Below are positions 1 through 5,318 of a stretch of 6,122 nt of DNA, in pieces (position 1 is the first letter of the stretch; each line of letters begins with the position of its first letter). The notes under the pieces were generated by a model. That model had not been told where the DNA came from, searched no databases, and was given only the letters and a program-made list of their open reading frames with translations. Origin of the DNA: Nitrospirales bacterium (lineage in GTDB: Bacteria; Nitrospirota; Nitrospiria; Nitrospirales; UBA8639); the NCBI GenBank assembly GCA_029261305.1, contig JAJDBO010000253.1, positions 1 to 6,122 of the forward strand, written 5' to 3'. Made by a program: the position numbers and the translations under genes.

Positions 1-1
1 G

Positions 2-661
2 ACGTTTGGACTGGTCTATGCCTTTACGGAAAATTTCGTGTTAGTCCTTTCCCATGACGAGGTCGTGCATGGCAAGAAATCCTTGCTCGATAAAATGCCT
101 GGTGATCCCTGGCAACGGTTTGCCAATTTACGATCTCTCTATGGCCATATGTGGGCGCACCCTGGCAAGAAGATGCTCTTCATGGGCGGGGAAATTGGGC
201 AATGGTGGGAATGGGATCATGAGAATAGCCTGCAGTGGCATTTGTTGGACTATGAACCTCATCAAGGTTTGCAAAAGTATGTCGGGGACCTGAATCGGTT
301 GTATGTAAAAGAGCCAGCGCTCCATCAGGTAGATTTTGATTGGACGGGATTTCAATGGATTGATCTGCACGATAGCGATCAATCCACGCTTTCGTATATT
401 CGCCGAGCCAAGGATCAGGCCGACCAAATTATCTGCGTGTTTAACTTTACTCCGGTGCCACGAGAAGGCTATCGGTTAGGTGTGCCTATGGCAGGACATT
501 ATCAGGAACTCCTTAATAGTGATGCGGCCATTTATGGTGGGAGTAATGTGGGCAATGGCGGTGGGGTGACGGCTGAGGAAACGCCTTGGCATGGACAACC
601 GTATTCGATGGTAATTACGCTTCCTCCGCTTTCTGCGTTGTTTTTTAAGCCTACCCCTTAG
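2..661 (+). CDS. glgB: 1,4-alpha-glucan branching enzyme, C-terminal part (5' end outside window)
   Basis: This is the last 219 residues of the glycogen branching enzyme, a cytosolic GH13 enzyme that cuts alpha-1,4 glucan chains and rejoins them as alpha-1,6 branches. The frame is open from base 2, so the GTG at 38 is an internal codon and not the start. Visible residues 17-26 carry the hallmark SHDEVVHGKK block, which includes the His-Asp pair of conserved GH13 region IV. It is followed by MPGDPWQRFANLR, the GKKMLFMGGEIGQWWEW stretch and DWHLL-like QWHLLDYEPHQG, all in the order known from E. coli GlgB. From about residue 112 comes the C-terminal all-beta domain, with VFNFTPVPREGYRLGVP and YGGSNVGNGG. 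The protein ends normally at TAG 659-661, close to the usual family C-terminus. No other glg gene is in view. Family assignment is very secure. Confidence 0.97.
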   Translation, partial: TFGLVYAFTENFVLVLSHDEVVHGKKSLLDKMPGDPWQRFANLRSLYGHMWAHPGKKMLFMGGEIGQWWEWDHENSLQWHLLDYEPHQGLQKYVGDLNRLYVKEPALHQVDFDWTGFQWIDLHDSDQSTLSYIRRAKDQADQIICVFNFTPVPREGYRLGVPMAGHYQELLNSDAAIYGGSNVGNGGGVTAEETPWHGQPYSMVITLPPLSALFFKPTP

Positions 662-695
662 TCTTTAATTTTCCATTGTAAAAAAGTAGGATTTA

Positions 696-832
696 TTTTT
701 AGCGGGGTTTCGCCCCAGCCGACGAGGTCCTTTTGTTTCGGCAAAAGGGCCCAAAATCATTTCTGCCCCTGTGCGGTCCCATAGGGGTTCCTCCGCCTTC
801 CTCCCCGAATAAGTTGGTTCTGTCACGCCCAA
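696..832 (-). repeat. Structured dispersed repeat, copy A
   Basis: This segment begins 35 bases after the glgB stop and closely matches 2124-2257. It holds two adjacent hairpins: a GGGG/CCCC stem at about 703-716, and GGTCCTTTTG (726-735) pairing with CAAAAGGGCC (742-751), with one G-T wobble. Past the hairpins it shares the block GGGGTTCCTCCGCC (784-797) with copy B. In minus-strand orientation copy A starts at TTGGGCGTG (832-824) and carries about 26 extra bases before the GGCGGAG block. The first hairpin could also help end glgB transcription, but it lacks a clear T-tract on the plus strand. No protein-coding role is evident. Orientation is assigned by comparison with the copy at 6026-6122. 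Confidence 0.8.
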
Positions 833-907
833 CGCGGGAGGTTATAGAATCAAAAGGGTCACACCCTACTGCTGTTCAGATTGCAATCTAGTAATTTTAA
901 CTAAAAT

Positions 908-919
908 GGAGTATACTCC
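908..919. promoter_or_regulatory. Perfect 12-bp palindrome upstream of the ATPase gene, possible operator/-10 region
   Basis: GGAGTATACTCC is a perfect inverted repeat with no spacer, 35 bases before the ATPase start. It contains TATACT (912-917), a five-of-six match to a sigma-70 -10 box, but no convincing -35 box lies at 16-18 bases upstream. A palindrome overlapping a -10 box is a typical operator layout. Whether a regulator binds here is inference. Confidence 0.35.
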
Positions 920-954
920 TAAATTATCCTACTATTTTGCTTTGACATGCGAAA

Positions 955-2115
955 ATGAAAATCAAGCCAAGAATCCTGAATCTTGACCTTCCTCCTCGAC
1001 AGTCAGCCTTTTTATGGGGACCTCGGAAAACAGGAAAGTCCACCTACCTTAAAGTCACGTTTCCGAACAGCGTGGTCTTTGACTTTCTCCAAACCGACAT
1101 TTTCGTTGAATTTACCAAGCGGCCAGCTCTTCTCCGAGAACGTTTGTTGGCCATGGACAAGGCTGTACTTCGGGAACCCATCATCCTCGATGAAGTTCAA
1201 AAAGTTCCACAGATCTTGGATGAGGTCCACTGGTTAATTGAGAACAAAAAATGGCGCTTTATTCTGTGTGGGTCCAGTGCTAGGAAATTGAAACGCGGAC
1301 AAGCCAATCTGTTGGGTGGACGGGCGTGGAGGTACGAGTTGTTTCCTCTTGTGACCCACGAACTCGACCGATTCGATTTACTGCGGGCGTTAAATCAAGG
1401 ATTGATTCCAGATCATTATTTTCAAGACAACGCGATAAAGTCCTTGCAGGCCTATGTTCAGGATTATCTCAAGGAAGAAGTGTTTGCCGAAGGTCTGACT
1501 CGAAACATTCCAGCCTTTTCTCGATTTTTTGATGCCATGGGATTTAGTCATGGAGAAATCACGAACTATTCTAATATTGCCCGTGATTGTGGAGTCGATT
1601 CCAAGACGGTCAAAGAGTATTACCAGATCTTGGTTGACACCCTCATGGGCGTCGTGGTGACGCCATTTCGCCGGAGGCAAAATCGTCAGGTGATTACCAA
1701 GGCCTCAAAATTTTATCTCTTTGATGTCGGGGTGGCTGGGGCGATCGTCAAGCGAAGAATACAGGAGGAGCGAGGCGAGGAATTTGGCAGAGCCTTCGAA
1801 CATTTTATCTTAATGGAGTTAGTGGCGTATCGTTCGTATCAAGACCTGGGTTATCCCATTCAATTTTGGCGGACGAAATCCGGATTGGAAGTGGACTTCA
1901 TCTTAGGGGACGGCGAGGTAGCCATTGAAGTGAAAGGGACAAATCGTGTGGATACCCGCGACCTTCAACCGATTCAGAAATTCGTCGAAGAATATGGACC
2001 TCGTCAAGCGATTGTCGTCTGTAATGAACGAGTGGAGCGTGTCCATGGGGCAATTAGGATAAAACCCTGGCGTCAGTTTCTGCGAGAACTGTGGGAGGGT
2101 AACGTCCTTTCATGA
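955..2115 (+). CDS. AAA_14/DUF4143 family ATP-binding protein
   Basis: A 386-residue P-loop ATPase of the AAA_14 plus DUF4143 architecture, at normal full length for the family. The ATPase part has Walker A GPRKTGKST (22-30), Walker B IILDE (76-80) and the family-typical CGSSARKLKRG (105-115) followed by LLGGRAWRYELFPL. A helical, winged-helix-like linker (about 165-235) carries YVQDYLKEEVFAEG and SKTVKEYYQILVDTL. The C-terminal DUF4143 part has the PD-(D/E)XK-like set: Glu282 in FGRAFEHFILMEL, Asp314 in FWRTKSGLEVDFIL, and Glu325-x-Lys327 in AIEVKG. All key residues are present, so the gene looks functional. The ATG at 955 gives the expected N-terminus, though its Shine-Dalgarno is weak. The cellular role of this family is not established; it is widespread and patchily distributed. 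The gene stands alone between two copies of one structured repeat, which suggests it may have been acquired or may move as a unit. Confidence 0.92.
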   Translation: MKIKPRILNLDLPPRQSAFLWGPRKTGKSTYLKVTFPNSVVFDFLQTDIFVEFTKRPALLRERLLAMDKAVLREPIILDEVQKVPQILDEVHWLIENKKWRFILCGSSARKLKRGQANLLGGRAWRYELFPLVTHELDRFDLLRALNQGLIPDHYFQDNAIKSLQAYVQDYLKEEVFAEGLTRNIPAFSRFFDAMGFSHGEITNYSNIARDCGVDSKTVKEYYQILVDTLMGVVVTPFRRRQNRQVITKASKFYLFDVGVAGAIVKRRIQEERGEEFGRAFEHFILMELVAYRSYQDLGYPIQFWRTKSGLEVDFILGDGEVAIEVKGTNRVDTRDLQPIQKFVEEYGPRQAIVVCNERVERVHGAIRIKPWRQFLRELWEGNVLS

Positions 2116-2123
2116 GAAAAATA

Positions 2124-2257
2124 TTTTAGCGGGGTTTCGCCCCCGCCGACGAGGTCCTTTTGTTTCGGCAAAAGGACCCAAAACCATTTTTGCCTGTGCG
2201 CGGCCCCTCCAATCCTGCTCCGAGCAGGATCTCCGGGGTTCCTCCGCCGCACCCAAC
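2124..2257 (-). repeat. Structured dispersed repeat, copy B
   Basis: Second copy of the repeat at 696-832, in the same orientation, starting nine bases after the ATPase stop. It has a perfect GCGGGG/CCCCGC hairpin (about 2129-2146), then GGTCCTTTTG pairing perfectly with CAAAAGGACC (2154-2178). Copy B also carries an insert, absent from copy A, that forms its own hairpin: ATCCTGCT-CCG-AGCAGGAT (2212-2230). The two copies share long near-identical blocks at both ends. Read on the minus strand it begins TTGGGTGCGGCGGAG (2256-2242), which nearly matches 6032-6046. Compensated and perfect stems suggest that secondary structure is what is conserved. Confidence 0.82.
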
Positions 2258-2327
2258 GCAACAGAAACAGAAATTATTTTTTAGGTTTCTAAAGAAAGAG
2301 ATGTGCCCGGCAATGCACCCTGCCGTC

Positions 2328-2352
2328 ATCCCCGAAAGCCTTTATCGGGGAT
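2328..2352. repeat. ATCCCCGA/TCGGGGAT palindromic repeat
   Basis: ATCCCCGA (2328-2335) and TCGGGGAT (2345-2352) are perfect 8-bp inverted arms around a 9-base loop, in the context GTC-arm-loop-arm-CCAGG. The form is the common bacterial dispersed palindrome of the type GTCATCCCCGA...TCGGGGATCCAG, comparable in layout to neisserial dRS3-like elements. Only one half-element is clear here. The expected inverted partner ending in TGAC is not recognisable downstream. Confidence 0.7.
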
Positions 2353-2393
2353 CCAGGTTTTCTGTACCTTGGAGGTCGTCTTGTGAGTTCAGA

Positions 2394-2449
2394 GTGGATT
2401 AAAGGGTAGCGTCCCCTTTTTGTGGATTAAAGGGTAGCGTCCCCTTTTT
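2394..2449. repeat. Perfect 28-bp tandem duplication of a REP-like unit
   Basis: Two identical 28-bp units abut at 2394-2421 and 2422-2449. Each begins GTGGATTAAAGGG, has the loop TAGCGTC and ends CCCTTTTT. Each unit holds a 6-bp stem AAAGGG/CCCTTT with a GC-rich top. The AAAGGG...GACGCTACCCTTT style resembles REP palindromes linked to single-strand Y1/RAYT transposases, but no such transposase is in this window. Identity between the units points to recent duplication. Confidence 0.8.
2401..2449. terminator. Tandem hairpins with T/A flanks, possible bidirectional terminator
   Basis: Two hairpins, AAAGGG/CCCTTT at 2401-2419 and 2429-2447, are each followed by extra T residues on the plus strand. 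The minus strand reads AAAAAGGGG at the same place. They lie between the ends of two convergent genes, about 285 bases past the ATPase stop and 95 bases past the pentapeptide gene stop. The stems are short and the T-tracts only modest, so terminator function is inferred from location. Confidence 0.3.
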
Positions 2450-2483
2450 AAATTTTAGAAGTATTAGTTAAACAAAGACTTGC

Positions 2484-2503
2484 CCCGTATCCCGTATCCG
2501 TAT
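2484..2503. repeat. Short CCCGTAT tandem repeat
   Basis: CCCGTAT, CCCGTAT and CCGTAT follow one another without gaps. This is a slippage-prone microsatellite-like tract about 40 bases beyond the end of the pentapeptide gene. No function is suggested by the sequence. Confidence 0.6.
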
Positions 2504-2543
2504 CTCTGACCAGAATCTCGCATTACGTTTCCCTTCTATCAAT

Positions 2544-4172
2544 TCATTGTGCGGGTAGAAACACACTAGTGTTTACTAGTAAATCCCATCCGTGAATTGC
2601 TACGGCAGCAGTTGCCACGACGAGAAGTGCTTGTACGATTCTATGAAGGCCAATCATCCATCCGTAAGCCTCTGTAGGGGCTTCAATCCAGTGCAATATA
2701 ATTTTTGGAATATTTATTAGAAACTTTAATAGATCAATTATTTTTAAACTAAAACGCGGATTTCTTGGCCAGGTGATATAATAAGGTGGTGTGTGCCCTG
2801 ATCGTTCTTCTTCCTCACGAAGAGGGCCGACTAACCGAGTTAAAATGCCGCGACAAACGTTGTATACGATAAGACAAATGGCGAGAACCCAGTAAGGCCA
2901 ATCTTTATGAGCGCTTATTAAGACTTTCCAAACAACTTTTTCATCGCACTGCGGTTTTAAGCAAGGTTGGATGTTTGTTTGCTTCCTTAAAATCTCGGCA
3001 AGTTTGAGGGAACTCGGGTGGTTTTGGCTTTCTAGTTTAGTCGCGACTTCGTGTATTTCGGTTAGTGTGGAGTTAAAAGCTTTTTGGCTATCATTGATAC
3101 CTACCCAGAACATGGCTTTTGCGCTATAGGTCAATGTAAAAATAATTAAGAACAACAAGTGGAAGAAGAATCTTGGTCCAGTATAATTTCGTCTCAGGAT
3201 TGACCAATGATCATCTGCGTTTGGTGAAAACCGAGCATTTCTTATTGGATTTGAATCAAGGCGTAATCCGATTGCCTTTCTCAGATCACATTCTTTCAGG
3301 TTAGCCTCATGAAGCGTGGCATTCCTACAATCAGAATTAATTAGACTGGCCCCTTGGAGGTTGGCATCAGTAAGGTTAGCCCCATATAGGTCAGCTGCAA
3401 TCAGGTTGGATTCTCGTAAATCCGCTCCTTGTAAGTCCGCTCCTTCCAATTGGGTCCGTATCAGGACAGCATCTCGCATATTGGAATGAATAAGGTTGGT
3501 CTCTTTTAATTTGGCGTCTTGCAGATTGGCGCTTCGCAGATCGGCCTTTGGCAAAATAGCAGCTTGTAGGTTGGCCCCTTTCAAATTGGCCTTCTGAAGG
3601 GTAGCTCCTCGCAAGTCGGCCTCATACAAGGTGGCTCGGATTAGATTAGCCTTGTCCAGGTGTGCTTCTAGGAGGCTTGCTTTTACCAGGCTGGCTTCTT
3701 CTAAGTTCGCTTCCAGGAGGTTTGAGTTGTTTAATATGGCCTCTTGCAGGTTTGCCATCATAAGGTAAGCCTGAGTCAGGTTGGCTTCCTGTAGATCCGC
3801 CATTTTCAGACTGGCCTCACATAAGTCGGCTAGCTGCAGGTTAGCTTTATTTAGGCAAGCCCGTTCTAGGTTGGCCAATCCGAGGATTGCTCCTTGAAGG
3901 TTGGCCTTCTCCAAGCATGCCCCTACAAGGTTAGCCTCTTGAAGGTTAATGTTTTGAAGGTTGGCATTAGAAAGTTCGGTTTCTTGCAGATCGACCCCTT
4001 CTAGGTTCGCCCCTTCTAGGTCAGCTTTAGCCCCTTCTTTACCCTTTGTATCAACCCATTTTTTATGCTCAAAAAGAATCTGCTTTAATTCATCGGGGTC
4101 AATAAATCGCGTTCCTTTAGAATCGTTTTCAAAACCATATTCTTGATTTTTCGTCTCCTCTTGATCAGGCAT
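2544..4172 (-). CDS. Pentapeptide repeat protein with C-terminal membrane domain
   Basis: A 542-residue protein in three parts. Residues 1-49 are charged and include a predicted helix, DELKQILFEHKKWVDTKGKEG. Residues 50-299 are fifty uninterrupted pentapeptides of the A(D/N)LXX type, expected to fold as a right-handed four-sided beta-helix of about 12 coils. The rest starts with a WSILRRNYTGPR motif and has hydrophobic segments near 335-357, 425-445 and 508-530, plus an amphipathic stretch around 475-494. A pair CLKPQC (404-409) lies in the loop between the first two. The start at 4172 is chosen over the in-frame ATG at 4184 because GGAGG lies five bases before it and overlaps the upstream ATG. 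Pentapeptide proteins act in several ways, including gyrase mimicry (MfpA/Qnr), effectors and scaffolds. The membrane-anchored type seen here has no assigned function, and fluoroquinolone resistance should not be inferred. Confidence 0.9.
   Translation of the reverse strand: MPDQEETKNQEYGFENDSKGTRFIDPDELKQILFEHKKWVDTKGKEGAKADLEGANLEGVDLQETELSNANLQNINLQEANLVGACLEKANLQGAILGLANLERACLNKANLQLADLCEASLKMADLQEANLTQAYLMMANLQEAILNNSNLLEANLEEASLVKASLLEAHLDKANLIRATLYEADLRGATLQKANLKGANLQAAILPKADLRSANLQDAKLKETNLIHSNMRDAVLIRTQLEGADLQGADLRESNLIAADLYGANLTDANLQGASLINSDCRNATLHEANLKECDLRKAIGLRLDSNPIRNARFSPNADDHWSILRRNYTGPRFFFHLLFLIIFTLTYSAKAMFWVGINDSQKAFNSTLTEIHEVATKLESQNHPSSLKLAEILRKQTNIQPCLKPQCDEKVVWKVLISAHKDWPYWVLAICLIVYNVCRGILTRLVGPLREEEERSGHTPPYYITWPRNPRFSLKIIDLLKFLINIPKIILHWIEAPTEAYGWMIGLHRIVQALLVVATAAVAIHGWDLLVNTSVFLPAQ
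3276..4025 (-). repeat. Coding array of 50 consecutive pentapeptide (15-bp) repeats
   Basis: The array encodes residues 50-299 of the pentapeptide protein without a single inserted or lost residue. Leucine fills the central position in 48 of 50 pentads; the exceptions are SNMRD (Met) and SDCRN (Cys). Alanine dominates the first position. At the DNA level this gives a 15-bp period visible as recurring (A)GGTTGGCC-like steps on the plus strand, but codons vary, so the array is old and not a recent tandem amplification. Confidence 0.93.
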
Positions 4173-4177
4173 TAAAG

Positions 4178-4182
4178 CCTCC
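4178..4182 (-). promoter_or_regulatory. Shine-Dalgarno site that decides the pentapeptide gene start
   Basis: GGAGG on the minus strand lies five bases before the ATG at 4172. It is embedded just after the competing in-frame ATG at 4184, which itself lacks a good ribosome binding site. This favours the start giving MPDQEETK. Confidence 0.7.
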
Positions 4183-4214
4183 ATTTGGCTTTGAAAAAGA
4201 AAAGGTTAAATTTC

Positions 4215-4433
4215 CTACTTCACCAACTCCACCACGTCTACCTTTAACGCTTTCGCAATTCGGGCCATGGTCCCGAGCGTGGGGTCTTGAATACTTTATT
4301 TTGTTTGAACCTGTTTCAACTCCCGGTCCAAGAACGCACGGATAAACCCGGAGATCGAATAGCCTTGGGGGCGAAGAGTCGAGTTTTGTTTTTGGGCCTT
4401 AGAGACCAAGACGGGGATGGGAATCAGTGTCAT
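4215..4433 (-). pseudogene. XRE/Cro-type helix-turn-helix regulator or antitoxin remnant with internal stop
   Basis: Reading from ATG 4433, the frame gives 45 residues (MTLIPIPVLVSKAQ...) and stops at TAA 4298-4296. The same frame then continues with SIQDPTLGTMARIAKALKVD and VVELVK to TAG 4217-4215. The downstream part is the unmistakable tail of an XRE-family HTH domain, as in HigA/HipB-type antitoxins and Cro-like repressors: (D/N)PTL.T..RIAKAL.V. The usual recognition-helix segment before it is missing or altered, and the first 45 residues are not recognised. A single C-to-T change (CAA to TAA) would explain the stop, but the poor N-terminus argues for wider decay. No cognate toxin is visible next to it. 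It lies on the same strand as the pentapeptide gene, 42 bases upstream of that gene's start, and may once have been co-transcribed with it. Confidence 0.6.
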
Positions 4434-4460
4434 GGAAGGCCCTCACGATAAATTAATGTA

Positions 4461-4466
4461 TATAAT
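4461..4466 (+). promoter_or_regulatory. Possible -10 box in the divergent intergenic stretch
   Basis: TATAAT is a perfect sigma-70 -10 consensus, followed by GCTAGG. It lies about 100 bases before the ORF at 4568. No acceptable -35 hexamer is found 16-18 bases upstream, so this is only a candidate. Confidence 0.25.
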
Positions 4467-4567
4467 GCTAGGTGGTAATGCATTGGTCAATATGCCTTAC
4501 ATCGGTCGAATAAGGGAAGGGTTCGATTTTGCAATTCTCCCTATTATAAGGTTAAAGTCAGAATCAT

Positions 4568-4882
4568 TTGAATCAAGGCGTTTATCCTGTGTGTCCCGAC
4601 GGCTCATTAGCTGAATATTTGGATTGGAAAGGCTATCTCGTTAAAAAGAATGTAAAAGTTGGACTTTTAAAATATGGGGGTTGTGAGATGGAGCTAAATG
4701 TCATCGCTTCCGACCCCCTGTCCAATGATCTAGTTCTCTATGAACCGTCTATAGATTTCCAATCTTGGAAAAACCCGAGAAGAGCGATACAAAAAAGGTT
4801 TTCTGCCAGGAAGAAATATATTTTTACCGAGGTCTTTACCTGTCTACCCAAGAATACCAAGGTTAGACAGGCTGATGTCTAA
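4568..4882 (+). CDS. Hypothetical protein, probably a truncated nuclease-like fragment
   Basis: A 104-residue frame beginning with TTG at 4568; an in-frame stop at 4553-4555 prevents extension. The first good ATG is 4688, which would leave only 64 residues and cut the conserved part. The body, YLDWKGYLVKKNVKVGLLKY then GGCEMELNVIASDP, LVLYEPSIDFQSW and KRFSARKKYIFTEVF, resembles from memory a family of uncharacterised restriction-endonuclease-fold proteins. These carry a GG.(E/D)MELDV ... E.S.D..SW.KRE..F.KKF..GKKYI pattern. The expected acidic residue in MELD is Asn here (MELN), and the protein is shorter than I would expect, so it is likely an inactive fragment. No ribosome binding site is obvious. 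It lies next to the broken XRE gene, consistent with a decaying accessory patch. Confidence 0.45.
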   Translation: MNQGVYPVCPDGSLAEYLDWKGYLVKKNVKVGLLKYGGCEMELNVIASDPLSNDLVLYEPSIDFQSWKNPRRAIQKRFSARKKYIFTEVFTCLPKNTKVRQADV

Positions 4883-4927
4883 TAATGCCATTCCAGTGCG
4901 GACTCTCCAGCTATCTCATTTTGGGTA

Positions 4928-4941
4928 CTATAAATTTATAG
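4928..4941. promoter_or_regulatory. Perfect 14-bp AT-rich palindrome before the small operon
   Basis: CTATAAATTTATAG is a perfect spacerless inverted repeat, 50 bases before the ATG at 4992, and includes TATAAA (4929-4934) as a possible -10 box. It could be an operator for the genes that follow. AT-rich palindromes also arise by chance, and no -35 box stands out, so confidence is low. Confidence 0.3.
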
Positions 4942-4991
4942 ATTCCTCTCTTTCTTTAACCAAAACCACTTTATAAAAAGGACTATCTTGA

Positions 4992-5300
4992 ATGGATAAA
5001 ACCCAAGAACAGGCTGTTCTAATAGCCAAGGCTCGTGGAATTACAAACTCCATTGAAAAGATGGTCGAAACCCAACGCAAGGCTATCCCGACTGGTATGT
5101 ACGGTGAAAACTATAACCGACTTCGGGAAAACGTTGCCTCCTTTTTAAGGCATAATTACCAGGGCCAGGGCGAAAATTTACTTCCCCCCAATGTTGATTT
5201 TTTCTCCAACAGTAGTAATAGACAATTTTGCCATCAATCTTATGGGGAAATTCACACTTTCTGTGAAGAAATAGCTCAAATCCTCAGTGAACTTAAGTAA
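4992..5300 (+). CDS. Hypothetical protein, 102 aa, first gene of a small operon
   Basis: I do not recognise this protein with certainty. It is soluble, with no signal peptide or membrane segment. The N-terminal half is helical and charged (MDKTQEQAVLIAKARGITNS, then IEKMVETQRKAIP). A middle section, TGMYGENYNRLRENVASFL, and LLPPNVDFF follow, and it ends in a helix, SYGEIHTFCEEIAQILSEL, with Cys residues near the C-terminus. The start is supported by AAGGA (4978-4982), nine bases before the ATG, and by the complete, natural-looking sequence. The next gene begins 18 bases after its stop in the same direction, so the two are probably co-transcribed. A small cytosolic partner of the following membrane protein is possible but unproven. 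Confidence 0.75.
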   Translation: MDKTQEQAVLIAKARGITNSIEKMVETQRKAIPTGMYGENYNRLRENVASFLRHNYQGQGENLLPPNVDFFSNSSNRQFCHQSYGEIHTFCEEIAQILSELK

Positions 5301-5318
5301 CTGTTAAACGAGGCAATT

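Larger units (their letters stand above)
2116..2543. other. 428-bp non-coding repeat cluster between convergent genes
   Basis: No credible gene lies here. The short open frames have no recognisable protein features and are readings through a repeat that recurs elsewhere in the window. The stretch holds, in order, structured repeat copy B, an A/T-rich spacer (about 2258-2320), an 8-bp-arm palindrome, two tandem REP-like hairpins and a CCCGTAT tandem. Repeats of this kind commonly accumulate between convergently transcribed genes, as here, where they can stop transcription from both sides. Confidence 0.8.

Noticed and set aside
128..427. Minus-strand 99-codon open frame inside glgB
   Set aside because: It is entirely antisense to a clearly coding glgB segment.
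696..2257. Composite transposon made of copies A and B
   Set aside because: Neither repeat encodes a transposase, and no target-site duplication could be recognised at the outer ends. Only a recombination-prone bracket is supported.
2126..2329. Minus-strand open frames of 62-67 codons in the repeat cluster
   Set aside because: They read through the structured repeat and have no recognisable protein features. Similar frames would arise at every copy of the repeat.
2394..2449. Possible short CRISPR array, because a 28-bp unit is repeated
   Set aside because: The two units abut with no spacer, and no cas gene is nearby. A tandem REP-like duplication fits better.
2563..2572. 10-bp palindrome ACACTAGTGT
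   Set aside because: It lies inside the last codons of the pentapeptide gene and is short enough to occur by chance.
2544..4172. Qnr/MfpA-type quinolone resistance protein
   Set aside because: Those are roughly 180-220-residue soluble pentapeptide dimers. This protein has 50 pentads, N- and C-terminal extensions and membrane helices.
4417..4614. Plus-strand 65-codon open frame overlapping the XRE remnant and the nuclease-like fragment
   Set aside because: It runs antisense to the HTH remnant and in another frame from the better-supported ORF. It has no family features and no ribosome binding site.
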